A stretch of DNA of 64,000 bases from Adhaeribacter radiodurans (GTDB lineage: Bacteria > Bacteroidota > Bacteroidia > Cytophagales > Hymenobacteraceae), in the NCBI RefSeq assembly GCF_014075995.1, contig NZ_CP055153.1:2294001-2358000 (forward strand), given 5' to 3'. The notes beneath the pieces were generated by a model. The model searched no databases. It was not told the DNA's origin and saw only the letters and a list, made by a program, of their open reading frames with translations. Positions 17,999 to 28,993 of this stretch are shown in pieces. Positions within the stretch are counted from its first letter, which is position 1; every line of letters begins with the position of its first letter. The position numbers and the translations under genes were made by a program.

Positions 17999-18115
17999 AA
18001 GGATCTAACCGGCAGAAAAGAGGACCCGATGTAAAGTAATTCATGTTACCTCCTTTAACCAGAAAATTGCGGTTTAATACTGCACAGGCGATTGCTTTGA
18101 ACCGGTTAGATCCTT
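17999..18115. repeat. 117-bp segment bounded by 14-bp inverted repeats
   Basis: AAGGATCTAACCGG at 17999-18012 is exactly complementary to CCGGTTAGATCCTT at 18102-18115. The interior shows no gene. No target-site duplication is visible, so a miniature transposon is only one reading. Confidence 0.5.
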
Positions 18116-18329
18116 GCAAGATGAGGGATAAGATGCGTTGATGGACTTAGCTGAGTTCTAGGTGCAGGATAATCTTGTTTGGGGAGCTTTCCGGGTTACT
18201 TATTCTTACAAAAGGTAGTAAAGGCTTTATATTTTTAATCCTATCATAAGAAAAAAGTAATTTTTTATAAAGTAAAAGCCACGGGTTACTAAAACCCTGA
18301 CATTTAATTTATTATCTAACCTGAACGAA

Positions 18330-21300
18330 TTAAGCTAACTGGCGCAAATCAACCGGAATAACTCTTGATACACCTGGTTCCAGCATGGTTACTCCGTAAA
18401 TTATATCCGTTGATACCATAGTTCGCTTGTTATGGGTAACCACAATAAACTGCGATTCACCGGAAAACTTCTTTACAATGTTGTTAAACTTATCAATATT
18501 GGCATCATCCAGAGGGGCATCAACCTCATCGAAAATACAGAATGGCGCTGGTTTTAACAGGTAAATGGCAAATAATAGCGAAATAGCCGTTAATGTTTTT
18601 TCCCCACCCGATAACTGATTAATGGTTAAGGGCCGCTTTCCTTTTGGCCGGGCCATAATTTCAATTTTAGATTCCAGTGGATTAGCTGGATCGGCAATAA
18701 CTAAATCACAAGAATCGTCTTCAGAAAATAGCGATTGAAAAACCCGGATAAAGTTATTCTTGATCATCTCAAAAGAATCCAGGTACTTTTGCTTGGCTAC
18801 CGTATCAATTTCGTTTATGGTTTGCAGCAAAGCTTCTTTCGCCTGAAATAAGTCTTCCCGTTGGGTTTTAATAAAGTTGTGCCGTTCGTTAATTTCTTCG
18901 TAGGCCTGGGCCGCCGTTGGGTTTACCGGACCAACGTTATCCAGCTTGATTTTTATTTCGGCAATTTGCTTGTTTAGCTCGTCGGTAGGCAAATCAAGAG
19001 ATGCTTCCGACGATTGCATAATTTCTTCTTCCGAAATACTAAACTCCGCTAACAAGCGTTCGCGCACGGCTACTAATTTAATTTTTGTTTCGTTGGCGGC
19101 TTGTTGTACGCTGGCTACAATTTCGTCGGCGTTTTGGCGCTTGCGTTGTAGTTCGCGGATACTTTTATCTTTTAAATCAATCTCACCTCGAACGGTGAAA
19201 AACTCTTTTTCTACCTGATCCAGTTTCTGGGCAATCTCCTGGCGCTGGCTATTAAATTCTTCGAGTAAAGCCGAATTCTCTTGGATAAACTCTTCTAAAA
19301 TGTAAATTTCTTCTTCGGCGTTGCTCAGTTCTTCCTCCTGCGTTTTTAATCGGGCTGAATTGGTATCAAAAGACTTTTGCTTGTAATTAATTTCCTGCTG
19401 CAAACTACCTAAGCGGTTTTTAAGCTGGTGGTATTTAATATTTTCCTGGTTGTAAAGGGTGGTAATATTTTGAATGACCTCGTTCTGCCGCGCCAAAGAT
19501 TCGTTAAAAGCCTGAAATTCATTTTCCAGCCGTTTTAATTCTTGTTGTTCTTCCTCTAACTGCGGTCTTAGTTCGTAACTTTTATACCGTAAGTCTTCGA
19601 GTTGGCTGGTTAAGTCCAGAACTTTGTTCTGGCTGTTAGCTTTTAAAAGTTCGTGTTGCTCGTGCCGGACCCGAACAGCTACTAATTCCTGCTGCCATCC
19701 CGAAATATTTTTCTCTAATTGCTTGATGGCGTTTTGGTGGGTAGCATTTTGATAATTTAGTAAAACCTGTTGTTGCGTGTTGATTTTTACTTTTAATAAC
19801 TCCGCTTCCTGCATCAATTGTTGTAATTCCAGAGCCAGGTTTTCGAGGTTTTGCTTGCGGCCAATCCGGTTTCCATCAAACAACCCCACGGAGCCCCCCG
19901 AAATACTCAACGGCTTTTTAATAATAGAACCATCTTTTAAGATAAAAGTGCGGTTATCCTGGCTGCTAAAATCGGGGGTTGAATCATGGGCAATATAAAC
20001 TTCCTGCAAAATGTAGCGTACCAGGTTGTGGTATTTTTCGGCCGCTGACACTACTTCGTAAGCGGCTTTGTATTTGGGAGTGGAGGCGGTAGGAGAGGCT
20101 TCTAAATCTTCCACTTCATCCAGAATAATAAAATTAGCCCGCCCTTTGTTCTGATTGTTCAGTAGTTGAATTGCTTCTAAGGCATCTTCTACGGTATCCA
20201 CCACGAAAAAATTCATGTAGGGCTCCAGGTAACTTTCTATTAATGCTTTGTATTCCTGATCACACACAATCAGGTCGGAGAGGAGCGGGGCTGGCTTTTG
20301 CCAGTTTTTAGATTTGTATAAAAACTTGATTGCCTCCGGAAATCCTTCCAGATTTTCAACCAAGGATTTAGTAAGATTATACTGGTTCTTCTTCGCGTCT
20401 ATTTTACGGTTAATTTCCTGCAATTTAGCCCGTAGATTCTGAATTTCCGTTTCAGATTTAGTAATATTCGCCCGGAGTTCTTCTTCTTGCTGTAATAAAT
20501 GTTCTAGTTCGTGGTTTTTCTGAGTTAGATTTTCTTCTAAATCGGTTAGCTCCGTACGATATTTATCGGCATGCTGCTGGTCGTTTTGCTGCGTTTGTCC
20601 AATCCGGTCAATTTCGTTGGTAAGATTAACAATCTGCATCTGGGTAATTTCCATATCCTTGCGGAGCTGGAAAACTGCATTTTGCTTAGTTCGTTGCTGG
20701 TTGGTTAAATCCTGGGCCGTATTTTGAATAATCATTTTGTGCTGATTGGCTTGTTCCAGTTCCCGGCGCGATAAACTTACCTGGTGTTCCGCTTCGGCAT
20801 ATTGGCTTTGCAAATCAACGGTTTCTTCCTGCAGTTGCGTAATGCTTTCCTGAGTTTGGTTAAGCGCTACCGAATCAAGGTTAATTTGCTGGTGCAGCGT
20901 GCGTAAACGTTCCTTCAGGTAATTAATTCGCTCCGATTTTAATTTTAAATCGTTTTCCAGTTGCCGAATTTTAGCTGTTTGCTCCGATAAGTTTCGCTGC
21001 TCACCAGCTAGTTGCTCCTGAATTAAATTTAGAATTGTTTTTTGTTCAAATAAGGAAGTTTCTAACTCATCTAGTTCACGGGCAAAATTCAACTTTTGAT
21101 CGGATTCTTTTTGCAAATCATTTTCCAGCCGGTCAAGAGTTTGTAAATGTTGGGCAATGTTACGGCGGGCGTACTCCAGACTGTACGTTTTATATTCTTC
21201 TTTTAAACGGGAGTAACGCTCAAAAACCTTGGCTTGCCGTTCCAAGGATTTTAGGTTTTTCCCGATTTCAAATAATACGTCTTCTACCCGTTCTAAATCA

Positions 21301-21857
21301 GCATCGGTTTCTTCGAGTTTTTTTAAGGTTTGCTTTTTCCGGACTTTAAATTTAGATATTCCGGCGGCTTCCTCAAACAAGGTTCGACGGGAGTTTTCTT
21401 TATCGTTCAGGATCTCATCAACCATTTTTAATTCAATAATGGCGTACGAGTCTGTGCCAATACCAGTATCCAGAAATAAATCGGTTATGTCTTTAAGTCG
21501 GCAGGTTACATTATTTAGTAAATATTCGCTATCGCCGTTCCGGAAATAACGCCGGGTAACCGTTACCTGCGAGTACTCGGTGGGTAAAATGTTTTTATTG
21601 TTATCGAAGGTAAGCGACACTTCGGCGAGTTGCTGCGGTTTCCGGTTTTTGGAGCCGTTAAAAATAACGTTCTCCATTTTATCGGAACGCAAATTTCGGG
21701 TTTTCTGCTCGCCTAGCACCCACCGGATAGCATCTACAATGTTGGATTTACCACAACCGTTAGGGCCTACAATCCCGGTAATACCCTCGTTAAAATTGAT
21801 CGTAACTTTATCGCCGAAGCTTTTGAAACCTTTAATTTCTAATTTTGATACTTGCAT
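18330..21857 (-). CDS. smc: Chromosome segregation protein SMC
   Basis: SMC dimers form the ATP-driven ring that condenses and segregates the chromosome with ScpA/ScpB. All hallmarks are present in 1,175 residues: the N-terminal head (VSKLEIKGFKSFGDK) with Walker A GPNGCGKSN (31-39); a long coiled coil; the hinge around 510-650 with Gly-rich SISGGSVGLFDGN near its end; a second coiled coil; and the C-terminal head with signature LSGGEKTLTA (1082-1091) and Walker B CIFDEVDAPLDD (D/E at 1110-1111). Length is normal. The start is directly at the conserved MQVSKLEIKGF. It is a single gene flanked by long gaps on both sides. Confidence 0.98.
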   Translation of the reverse strand: MQVSKLEIKGFKSFGDKVTINFNEGITGIVGPNGCGKSNIVDAIRWVLGEQKTRNLRSDKMENVIFNGSKNRKPQQLAEVSLTFDNNKNILPTEYSQVTVTRRYFRNGDSEYLLNNVTCRLKDITDLFLDTGIGTDSYAIIELKMVDEILNDKENSRRTLFEEAAGISKFKVRKKQTLKKLEETDADLERVEDVLFEIGKNLKSLERQAKVFERYSRLKEEYKTYSLEYARRNIAQHLQTLDRLENDLQKESDQKLNFARELDELETSLFEQKTILNLIQEQLAGEQRNLSEQTAKIRQLENDLKLKSERINYLKERLRTLHQQINLDSVALNQTQESITQLQEETVDLQSQYAEAEHQVSLSRRELEQANQHKMIIQNTAQDLTNQQRTKQNAVFQLRKDMEITQMQIVNLTNEIDRIGQTQQNDQQHADKYRTELTDLEENLTQKNHELEHLLQQEEELRANITKSETEIQNLRAKLQEINRKIDAKKNQYNLTKSLVENLEGFPEAIKFLYKSKNWQKPAPLLSDLIVCDQEYKALIESYLEPYMNFFVVDTVEDALEAIQLLNNQNKGRANFIILDEVEDLEASPTASTPKYKAAYEVVSAAEKYHNLVRYILQEVYIAHDSTPDFSSQDNRTFILKDGSIIKKPLSISGGSVGLFDGNRIGRKQNLENLALELQQLMQEAELLKVKINTQQQVLLNYQNATHQNAIKQLEKNISGWQQELVAVRVRHEQHELLKANSQNKVLDLTSQLEDLRYKSYELRPQLEEEQQELKRLENEFQAFNESLARQNEVIQNITTLYNQENIKYHQLKNRLGSLQQEINYKQKSFDTNSARLKTQEEELSNAEEEIYILEEFIQENSALLEEFNSQRQEIAQKLDQVEKEFFTVRGEIDLKDKSIRELQRKRQNADEIVASVQQAANETKIKLVAVRERLLAEFSISEEEIMQSSEASLDLPTDELNKQIAEIKIKLDNVGPVNPTAAQAYEEINERHNFIKTQREDLFQAKEALLQTINEIDTVAKQKYLDSFEMIKNNFIRVFQSLFSEDDSCDLVIADPANPLESKIEIMARPKGKRPLTINQLSGGEKTLTAISLLFAIYLLKPAPFCIFDEVDAPLDDANIDKFNNIVKKFSGESQFIVVTHNKRTMVSTDIIYGVTMLEPGVSRVIPVDLRQLA

Positions 21858-22045
21858 CTAATCATCAACCGGAAACTTCTCCGCCAAAACAAAAATACGA
21901 TTTATTCTTTTTTATTGAAAGAAACTCGCACCTGTCAGGGAATTTGGTTTTATAATTAGTAAGTTTTTAAATTAGAGTAAGTCATCAACGCAGTTATACC
22001 CCATAGTAAGCAGTGGTTGCTCTAGCAGACTTTGATTTTCTTCTT

Positions 22046-22255
22046 TGGAGCCTTTCAAAGACTCCAGGCAGCGGTGCTAACTTATATGACAAGGCTGAGT
22101 TTGCCTCGTGGCCGGCGGGCCCCGTTTGGCTCTTCCGCACTCGCTAGCCAGCCCTCCTTTCCTCGACTCCGTCTGAGGAATGCCTGCGGCACCGGAATTC
22201 TAGCAGGTGCTCCACAGCCAAACTGATGTCAGATGCTAGTAGCTCCGGCTTTTAC
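22046..22255 (+). repeat. Dispersed ~215-bp repeat, copy B
   Basis: Begins GGAGCCTTTCAAAGACTCCA and contains GCGGTGCTAACT, TTTGCCTCGTGGCCGGCGGG, GGAATGCCTGCGGCACCGGAA and ATGCTAGTAGCTCCGGC, in the same order as copy A. It is in inverted orientation to copy C. Edges are approximate. Confidence 0.8.
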
Positions 22256-22410
22256 TTTTTTTGTAGTATTAGCTTGTATGAAGCCGAATTTATTAGGAAT
22301 TTCGGAGAGGAGAAGCAGAACTAGGAAAGTTAATTCCGTTAATTCTTGTCATTAGTAGCAGCTCATGAAAACCATTCTTCTTCTTCTTACATTATACAAG
22401 ATGTGGAAGA

Positions 22411-22627
22411 AAAGCTGGAGCTACTAGCAAAGATACCAGTTTGGCTGTGGAGGGCCTTCTAAGGTTTAGGTGCCGAGGAACGAGGCATTGCGAGTTACGA
22501 GCAAAGGAAGCTTAGATAAGCCTCGAAAGAGCCAAACGAGGCCCGCTGGCCATGAGGCAAACTTGAAGTTAACAAACAAGTTAGCGCCGATGATTGGAGA
22601 CTTGAAAAGGCTCCAAAGAAAACGCTT
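22411..22627 (-). repeat. Dispersed ~215-bp repeat, copy C
   Basis: On the minus strand it reads GGAGCCTTTTCAAGTCTCCA, then GGCGCTAACTTG, TTTGCCTCATGGCCAGCGGG, GCAATGCCTCGTTCCTCGGC and AGCCAAACTGGTATC, ending GCTAGTAGCTCCAGC. With copy B it could form a very long imperfect hairpin. Confidence 0.8.
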
Positions 22628-22722
22628 ACTAGCAAGCAAAATCTTAGTAGATTTTTGATGCAATTTGGTATTAATTATTACTAAACTTTACAAACATTAA
22701 CTCAAAACCTGTAACTTAAAGC

Positions 22723-23217
22723 ATGGAAGAATTTAAATGGATTTTTTATATTTTAATAGCGGTAATTATTTGGGTAGTGCGAATGTGGCTGAAAGCTTTC
22801 CAATCACCAGAGTCAACGACTGGCAACCGACCTAAAGCACCGAGTGTGTATCCGGTACCGGCTCCTCCGGCAACCTCCTATCAGGATATTTTAAAAGAAA
22901 TGAAAGCCTCCAGCGAACGGGCAAAACAAGTAACTCCTCCAAAATCGCTAGAAAGACGCGCTCCCTCCGAAAGAACTGTAATGCCCGCCAGAACTTTAGA
23001 AAAAACAGATACTCGGCCGAAATCTTTAGAAACAATTCCTGTAAGTCCCAGAGAAATTATCCGGAAACCATCGGCTATAGAACAGGCTCGCCAGACCAAG
23101 CCCCCCGTTGTGCAGACTAACTCAACCATTAATTATGCTAAACTTTTGCGGAATCCGCAAAGCGTACGAACTGCTTTTATTTTGTCAGAAGTGTTGAACC
23201 GCCGGGTAGATTATTAA
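22723..23217 (+). CDS. Hypothetical single-pass membrane protein
   Basis: No function recognised. The 164-residue protein begins with one hydrophobic helix (WIFYILIAVIIWVVRMWL, about 5-22), followed by a long Pro/Ser/Lys/Arg-rich low-complexity region (about 28-135), and ends in a compact hydrophobic segment (YAKLLRNPQSVRTAFILSEVLNR). The short C-terminal element, of the type 'LRNxxxxRxAFILxEIL', recurs in my memory at the ends of small Bacteroidota proteins of unknown role. The N-terminus in the membrane with a disordered linker suggests a tether. It converges with the DUF4159 gene (15 bp apart). Confidence 0.7.
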   Translation: MEEFKWIFYILIAVIIWVVRMWLKAFQSPESTTGNRPKAPSVYPVPAPPATSYQDILKEMKASSERAKQVTPPKSLERRAPSERTVMPARTLEKTDTRPKSLETIPVSPREIIRKPSAIEQARQTKPPVVQTNSTINYAKLLRNPQSVRTAFILSEVLNRRVDY

Positions 23218-23232
23218 ATAAATACCGGAATT

Positions 23233-23895
23233 TTAAAATTGAGTAGTAGCGTAGGAGAGAAGATTGGCGCCCATTTGTAAAGCTTGCTGCCGTTTTTCTT
23301 CCGGATCATTGTAGGTTTCCTGATCTTCCCAACCGTTACCTAAATCACATTCGTAAGAGTAAAAACAAACCAAGCGGCCCTGGAAAATTAATCCGAATCC
23401 TTGCGGCGGCTTGTTATCGTGCTCGTGAATTTTAGGTAAGCCTTTATCAAAATCAAACTTCTGGTGGTATACCGGATGGTTAAAAGGCAATTCTACAAAT
23501 TCAAGCTCCGGAAATACTTTTTTCATCTCGGCCCGGATAAATTTATCTAAACCATAATTATCGTCGATGTGCAGGAAACCGCCCCCCGTTAAATATTTGC
23601 GTAAGTTCTCCGCTTCTGATTCAGAAAATACCACGTTTCCGTGGCCTGTCATGTGAACAAACGGGTAAGATAATAACTCCGGGCTACCCACTTCTACCAC
23701 GGCTTCTTCCGGCGATATATTCATACGCAGGCTTTGGTTACAAAATTGAATTAAATTGCTGAGAGACGTTTTGTTTGCGTACCAATCGCCTCCGCCATTG
23801 TATTTTAATTTGGCAATTTTAAAACTGGCTTGTTGCGCATTAACGGTAGCCGCACTTACCCAAAGCAGTGCCAACAAACAAATAAAGGTTTTCAT
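23233..23895 (-). CDS. Exported DUF4159-domain protein
   Basis: A 220-residue protein with a signal peptide (cleavage after TVNAQ, about residue 21). The body matches the DUF4159 family as I know it: FKIAKLKYNGGGDWY, YPFVHMTGHGNVVFSESE, LRKYLTGGGFLHIDDNYG and a C-terminal GANLLSYA. The GGG-FLHxDD element and overall pattern suggest a class I glutamine-amidotransferase-like (ThuA-like) fold without a known activity. It lies 10 bp downstream of rsmE on the same strand, so they are probably cotranscribed. Confidence 0.85.
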   Translation of the reverse strand: MKTFICLLALLWVSAATVNAQQASFKIAKLKYNGGGDWYANKTSLSNLIQFCNQSLRMNISPEEAVVEVGSPELLSYPFVHMTGHGNVVFSESEAENLRKYLTGGGFLHIDDNYGLDKFIRAEMKKVFPELEFVELPFNHPVYHQKFDFDKGLPKIHEHDNKPPQGFGLIFQGRLVCFYSYECDLGNGWEDQETYNDPEEKRQQALQMGANLLSYATTQF

Positions 23896-23905
23896 ATAAA
23901 ATTAA

Positions 23906-24622
23906 CTAAGGTAATACTGATTTAAGTTCATGCACTAAATTTACGGTATGGCACGCTACCAAGGCTGCTGTTTCGGTGCGTAACCGCGAGATTCCTAAGG
24001 TAACCGGTTTTATTCCGAGGCTATAGGCCAGTTCAATTTCCTTAACGGAAAAATCTCCTTCCGGGCCTATTAATATACAAGTTTTTTTGCTCACTTGCAC
24101 CTGGCTTAAAGCAGTTCGGTCATGATTTTCGAGGTGGGCGATGTACGTGTTTGCCGCATCTACTTGTCGAATAAAAGACGTAAAAGCCTGCATTTCGTTT
24201 AACTGCGGTAAATATGCTTTCACTGATTGTTTCATGGCACTTACCGCTATCTTTTCTAACCTATCCAGGTTTAAATTTTTCCGTTCCGATCGCTCACATA
24301 GTAAAAACGAAATTTCATCTATTCCAATTTCTACTGCTTTCTCTACAAACCATTCCATGCGGTCAAGATTCTTGGTGGGTGCAACCGCCACATGTACGTA
24401 AAACGATCTTTTCCCGAATTCTGGTATCTTATTTATTATCTGTAAGGCACATCTTTTAGGGTTGGCAGTGGTAATACGAGCCGTGTAAAAAGTGCCTTTC
24501 CCATCTATCAGGTTTATTTCGTCACCTTCCTGTAACCTTAATACCCGTATACTATGTTTTGATTCGTCTTCGCTTAAGGTGTACGTTTCTATTGCAATAT
24601 CCGGAGTATAAAATAGGTGCAT
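23906..24622 (-). CDS. rsmE: 16S rRNA (uracil-1498-N3)-methyltransferase
   Basis: RsmE methylates U1498 of 16S rRNA from SAM. The 238-residue protein has the N-terminal PUA-like part (HSIRVLRLQEGDEINLIDGKG) and the C-terminal SPOUT knot. Characteristic motifs are EKAVEIGIDEISFLLCERS, KQSVKAYLP, ILIGPEGDFS (183-192) and LGISRLRTETAAL (209-221). Length and motifs are normal for the family. It heads a two-gene unit with the DUF4159 gene. Confidence 0.96.
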   Translation of the reverse strand: MHLFYTPDIAIETYTLSEDESKHSIRVLRLQEGDEINLIDGKGTFYTARITTANPKRCALQIINKIPEFGKRSFYVHVAVAPTKNLDRMEWFVEKAVEIGIDEISFLLCERSERKNLNLDRLEKIAVSAMKQSVKAYLPQLNEMQAFTSFIRQVDAANTYIAHLENHDRTALSQVQVSKKTCILIGPEGDFSVKEIELAYSLGIKPVTLGISRLRTETAALVACHTVNLVHELKSVLP

Positions 24623-24836
24623 ATAGGAGTTTTGAAATTTTTTTGAATAAGAATTTAGTAAGTTTTACTTAAAAGTAAGGCATACATTCTTAAGGATTAT
24701 ACTATTAGAATTTACGATTAAAATAGATTTAAATCTTATTATTAGAAAATTAAAAATTGTGTAATTGCTGGAGAGATTGTAGATTTACTTTATTCAAAAA
24801 TACGTTATTTATTTAAAAAATTTCTAAATCTTATAC

Positions 24837-26363
24837 ATGGAACCAACTACGAGCTTATACGCGGAACCAAGTACCAAAACCCAAGGGCATCCCAAAGGTT
24901 TGTATTTGCTTTTCGCGACGGAAATGTGGGAGCGCTTTAGTTATTACGGCATGCGGGCGGTGCTGGTGCTTTTCTTAACTAAAGCCATGATGATGGATAA
25001 AGCTTTTGCATCCAAATTTTATGGTGGTTATACCAGTTTAATTTACCTGACCCCATTGATTGGGGGATATATATCTGACCGGTACTGGGGCAATCGGCGT
25101 TCCATTTTAACGGGTGGTGTTTTAATGGCCCTGGGTCAATTTGTTTTATTTGCGGCCGGCAGCACCTATGGTACTCCTCTGGGGCAAGGCTTGCTTTATT
25201 TAGGTTTGGGCGGTATGATTATAGGGAATGGCTTTTTTAAGCCAAATATTTCTACTATGGTAGGTTCGCTCTATACCCCGGAAGATAGAAGAAGAGACGC
25301 TGCTTATACTATTTTTTACATGGGCATTAACCTGGGTTCTTTTATTGGCAACACCATTACCAGTTTAGTAGGAGATACCGGCCGGCCCGAAGATTTTCGC
25401 TGGGCTTTTCTGGCCTGCGGCATTGCCATGCTTTTGGGAACCGCCTTGTTTCAATGGGGAAAAAATAAATACCTGCACACCCCCGAAGGGGAGCAAGTTG
25501 GTAATACCCCCGTTTCCTCGCCGGGAGTAAAAGGTGTATTTATGTTAATACCTGTAATGCTAGCGGTAGCCTTAGGTTTTCTTTGGATAGATACTACTAC
25601 GTTTTCGGTGATTATGCCCTTGCTTATTCTATCTGCATTAGGCATTGCCGCTTTAATATTATTAGATAAATCTTTAACAGCTGGCGACCGGCAGCGGGTT
25701 TACGTTATATTTACGGTAGCCTTTTTTGTGGTATTCTTTTGGGCGGCCTTTGAACAAGCTCCTGCCTCGCTTACTTTCTTCGCCGACGAACAAATGAACC
25801 GCACCATATTTGGTTATACCTTACCCGCCAGTATTTTTCAAAATTTAAATGCTTTCTTTATTGTTACCTGTGCTCCCTTAATGGCTTTGCTCTGGACGGC
25901 ATTAGGTCATCGTGGCATGGAACCACCTTCGCCCCTTAAAATGGTAATAGGTTTGGCTTTACTTGCTCTGGGTTATTTAATAATGTGTTTTGGGGTAGAC
26001 GATTTACAACCCGGTATTAAAGTAAGCATGTTTTACCTGGTAGCCTTGTATTTTCTTCATTCCATTGGAGAATTGTGTTTATCACCAATTGGTCTATCTC
26101 TGGTGAATAAATTAGCGCCTTTAAAATTTAGTTCTTTGTTAATGGCCGTGTGGTTTTTAGCAAATGCGGCAGCTAATTACCTGGCTGGTTTCATGAGTAG
26201 TTTATACCCGGAGGCGGGCAAACCTGCTCCTAATTTATTTGGTTATGAAATAACTGACTTATATAGCTTCTTTATGGTATTTGTGGTTTCAGCAGCGCTG
26301 GCTTCTTTAATATTGTTTTTAGTAAATCGTAGGTTGGTTAAGATGATGAATGCTCCCGTATAA
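24837..26363 (+). CDS. POT-family proton-coupled peptide transporter
   Basis: Proton-driven uptake of di- and tripeptides (PTR2/POT branch of the MFS). The 508-residue protein has the family ExxER motif in helix 1 (ATEMWERFSYYGMRAVLVLFL, residues about 30-50), the second signature LTPLIGGYISDRYWGNRRS, and FYMGINLGSFIG. HSIGELCLSPIGLSLVNKLAP is the conserved C-terminal half motif. About 12-14 hydrophobic helices are visible. It is monocistronic, ending at a strong terminator 21 bp after the stop. Confidence 0.95.
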   Translation: MEPTTSLYAEPSTKTQGHPKGLYLLFATEMWERFSYYGMRAVLVLFLTKAMMMDKAFASKFYGGYTSLIYLTPLIGGYISDRYWGNRRSILTGGVLMALGQFVLFAAGSTYGTPLGQGLLYLGLGGMIIGNGFFKPNISTMVGSLYTPEDRRRDAAYTIFYMGINLGSFIGNTITSLVGDTGRPEDFRWAFLACGIAMLLGTALFQWGKNKYLHTPEGEQVGNTPVSSPGVKGVFMLIPVMLAVALGFLWIDTTTFSVIMPLLILSALGIAALILLDKSLTAGDRQRVYVIFTVAFFVVFFWAAFEQAPASLTFFADEQMNRTIFGYTLPASIFQNLNAFFIVTCAPLMALLWTALGHRGMEPPSPLKMVIGLALLALGYLIMCFGVDDLQPGIKVSMFYLVALYFLHSIGELCLSPIGLSLVNKLAPLKFSSLLMAVWFLANAAANYLAGFMSSLYPEAGKPAPNLFGYEITDLYSFFMVFVVSAALASLILFLVNRRLVKMMNAPV

Positions 26364-26384
26364 TTCTATAGTTGGTAAGTAAGA

Positions 26385-26420
26385 ACAGCCGGTAATTAGA
26401 GCAATTACCGGCTGTTTTTG
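26385..26420 (+). terminator. Rho-independent terminator after the POT gene
   Basis: ACAGCCGGTAATT pairs perfectly with AATTACCGGCTGT around a 5-nt loop and is followed by TTTTG TTTT. It lies 21 bp past the transporter stop. Confidence 0.9.
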
Positions 26421-26584
26421 TTTTAAGCAGTTTAAGACGTTTGGTTAATATATTTAAAGAATTATAATTTATTTTAGAAGTGGATAGTACTCCCGCCAAT
26501 TGCCATAAAACCTAAATCTTAACGAGAACTTAAAGCTTATTCAGCTATGTTGACACAGTAATCTATCCTGATAAAATATAAAAT

Positions 26585-27181
26585 ATGTTAAAAACTTACT
26601 TTTCGGCGGCTTGTTTAGCTTTAACTGTTTTGTTTACTAGCTGCGACGAAATAGAAAAAATTATTCTGGATGAGCCCAAAGAAGAAACTTATACTGGTTT
26701 TACTACTTACGTTATTCCGGAAAATAATCATTACACAAACAATAATATAGGATTAGTTACATCGAACAAGCTTAAATTTATTGTAAAATTTGATAAATCG
26801 GCTGTTTATATTACCAAGGATAAAGGGAACCAGGCTGATATAAACAAATTGTATGGGTTTTCTGATTGCGGTTCTGACCACCAGAGTAATAGTGCGCGCT
26901 TTGGCTGGCGTTGGTACAATAATCAGTTAGAAATTCTAGCTTACACGTATAAAAACCAAACCCGTAACGAAGAATTTATTACGGCAGTTGAATTAAACAA
27001 AGAATATGAATACGAGCTGGAAGCTTTAGATGGTAAATACGTTTTTAAGCTGGATGGTAAAACCGTTGAGATGGAACGTGGCTGCTCCGGTAATTCCAAT
27101 AAATACAAGCTGTTCCCTTATTTTGGCGGCGATGAAACAGCCCCGCACAATATTACCATTTTAATAAAGGAATTACAATAA
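26585..27181 (+). CDS. Hypothetical lipoprotein
   Basis: A 198-residue predicted lipoprotein: short signal with lipobox LFTSC (cysteine about residue 20) and acidic residues after it (DEIEKIILDEPKEE). The mature part is rich in beta-strand-like segments and aromatic residues (TYVIPENNHYTNNN, LYGFSDCGSDHQSNSARFGWRWYNN, LEILAYTYKN, YVFKLDGKTVEMERGCSG). The pattern would suit a jelly-roll or lectin-like fold, but that is inference. I recognise no named family. It is convergent with groEL, sharing a bidirectional terminator. Confidence 0.75.
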   Translation: MLKTYFSAACLALTVLFTSCDEIEKIILDEPKEETYTGFTTYVIPENNHYTNNNIGLVTSNKLKFIVKFDKSAVYITKDKGNQADINKLYGFSDCGSDHQSNSARFGWRWYNNQLEILAYTYKNQTRNEEFITAVELNKEYEYELEALDGKYVFKLDGKTVEMERGCSGNSNKYKLFPYFGGDETAPHNITILIKELQ

Positions 27182-27227
27182 AATGCTAGTATAAGCATTC
27201 GTTTAAAGTGGTGGTTATAATATTGTA

Positions 27228-27270
27228 AAACAAAAAGCCCCGGAAATTTACGGGGCTTTTTGTTTATTTT
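27228..27270. terminator. Bidirectional terminator between lipoprotein gene and groEL
   Basis: AAACAAAAAGCCCCG pairs with CGGGGCTTTTTGTTT around an 8-nt loop. A-tract and T-tract on either side make it usable from both convergent genes. Confidence 0.9.
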
Positions 27271-27284
27271 AAAAGGGGAGGATC

Positions 27285-28931
<1,647 letters not shown>

Positions 28932-28993
28932 TTAAGTCTTTAAATAATAAATAATAAGTTTAGTTAGTTTTTACAGATAAAAGAGCGGTTATA

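Larger units (their letters stand above)
17012..18329. other. Long intergenic region with gene remnants
   Basis: This 1.3-kb gap contains a palindrome (17302-17319), a decayed esterase gene (17324-17874) and a pair of 14-bp inverted repeats (17999-18012 and 18102-18115). The rest is AT-rich, and I see nothing else that can be supported. Confidence 0.65.
21858..22722. other. Intergenic region with an inverted pair of dispersed repeats
   Basis: Apart from AT-rich edges, this 865-bp gap consists of two head-to-head copies of the ~215-bp repeat, about 155 bp apart. Short frames inside the repeats differ between copies, so I do not call genes here. Confidence 0.75.

Noticed and set aside
22032-22226. 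64-codon plus-strand frame within repeat copy B, with Arg/Leu-rich sequence
   Set aside because: It lies entirely in the dispersed repeat and the matching frame is broken in copies A and C, so I treat it as chance.
22466-22663. Overlapping frames on both strands within repeat copy C
   Set aside because: Same repeat; frames are not conserved between copies and lack a ribosome-binding site.
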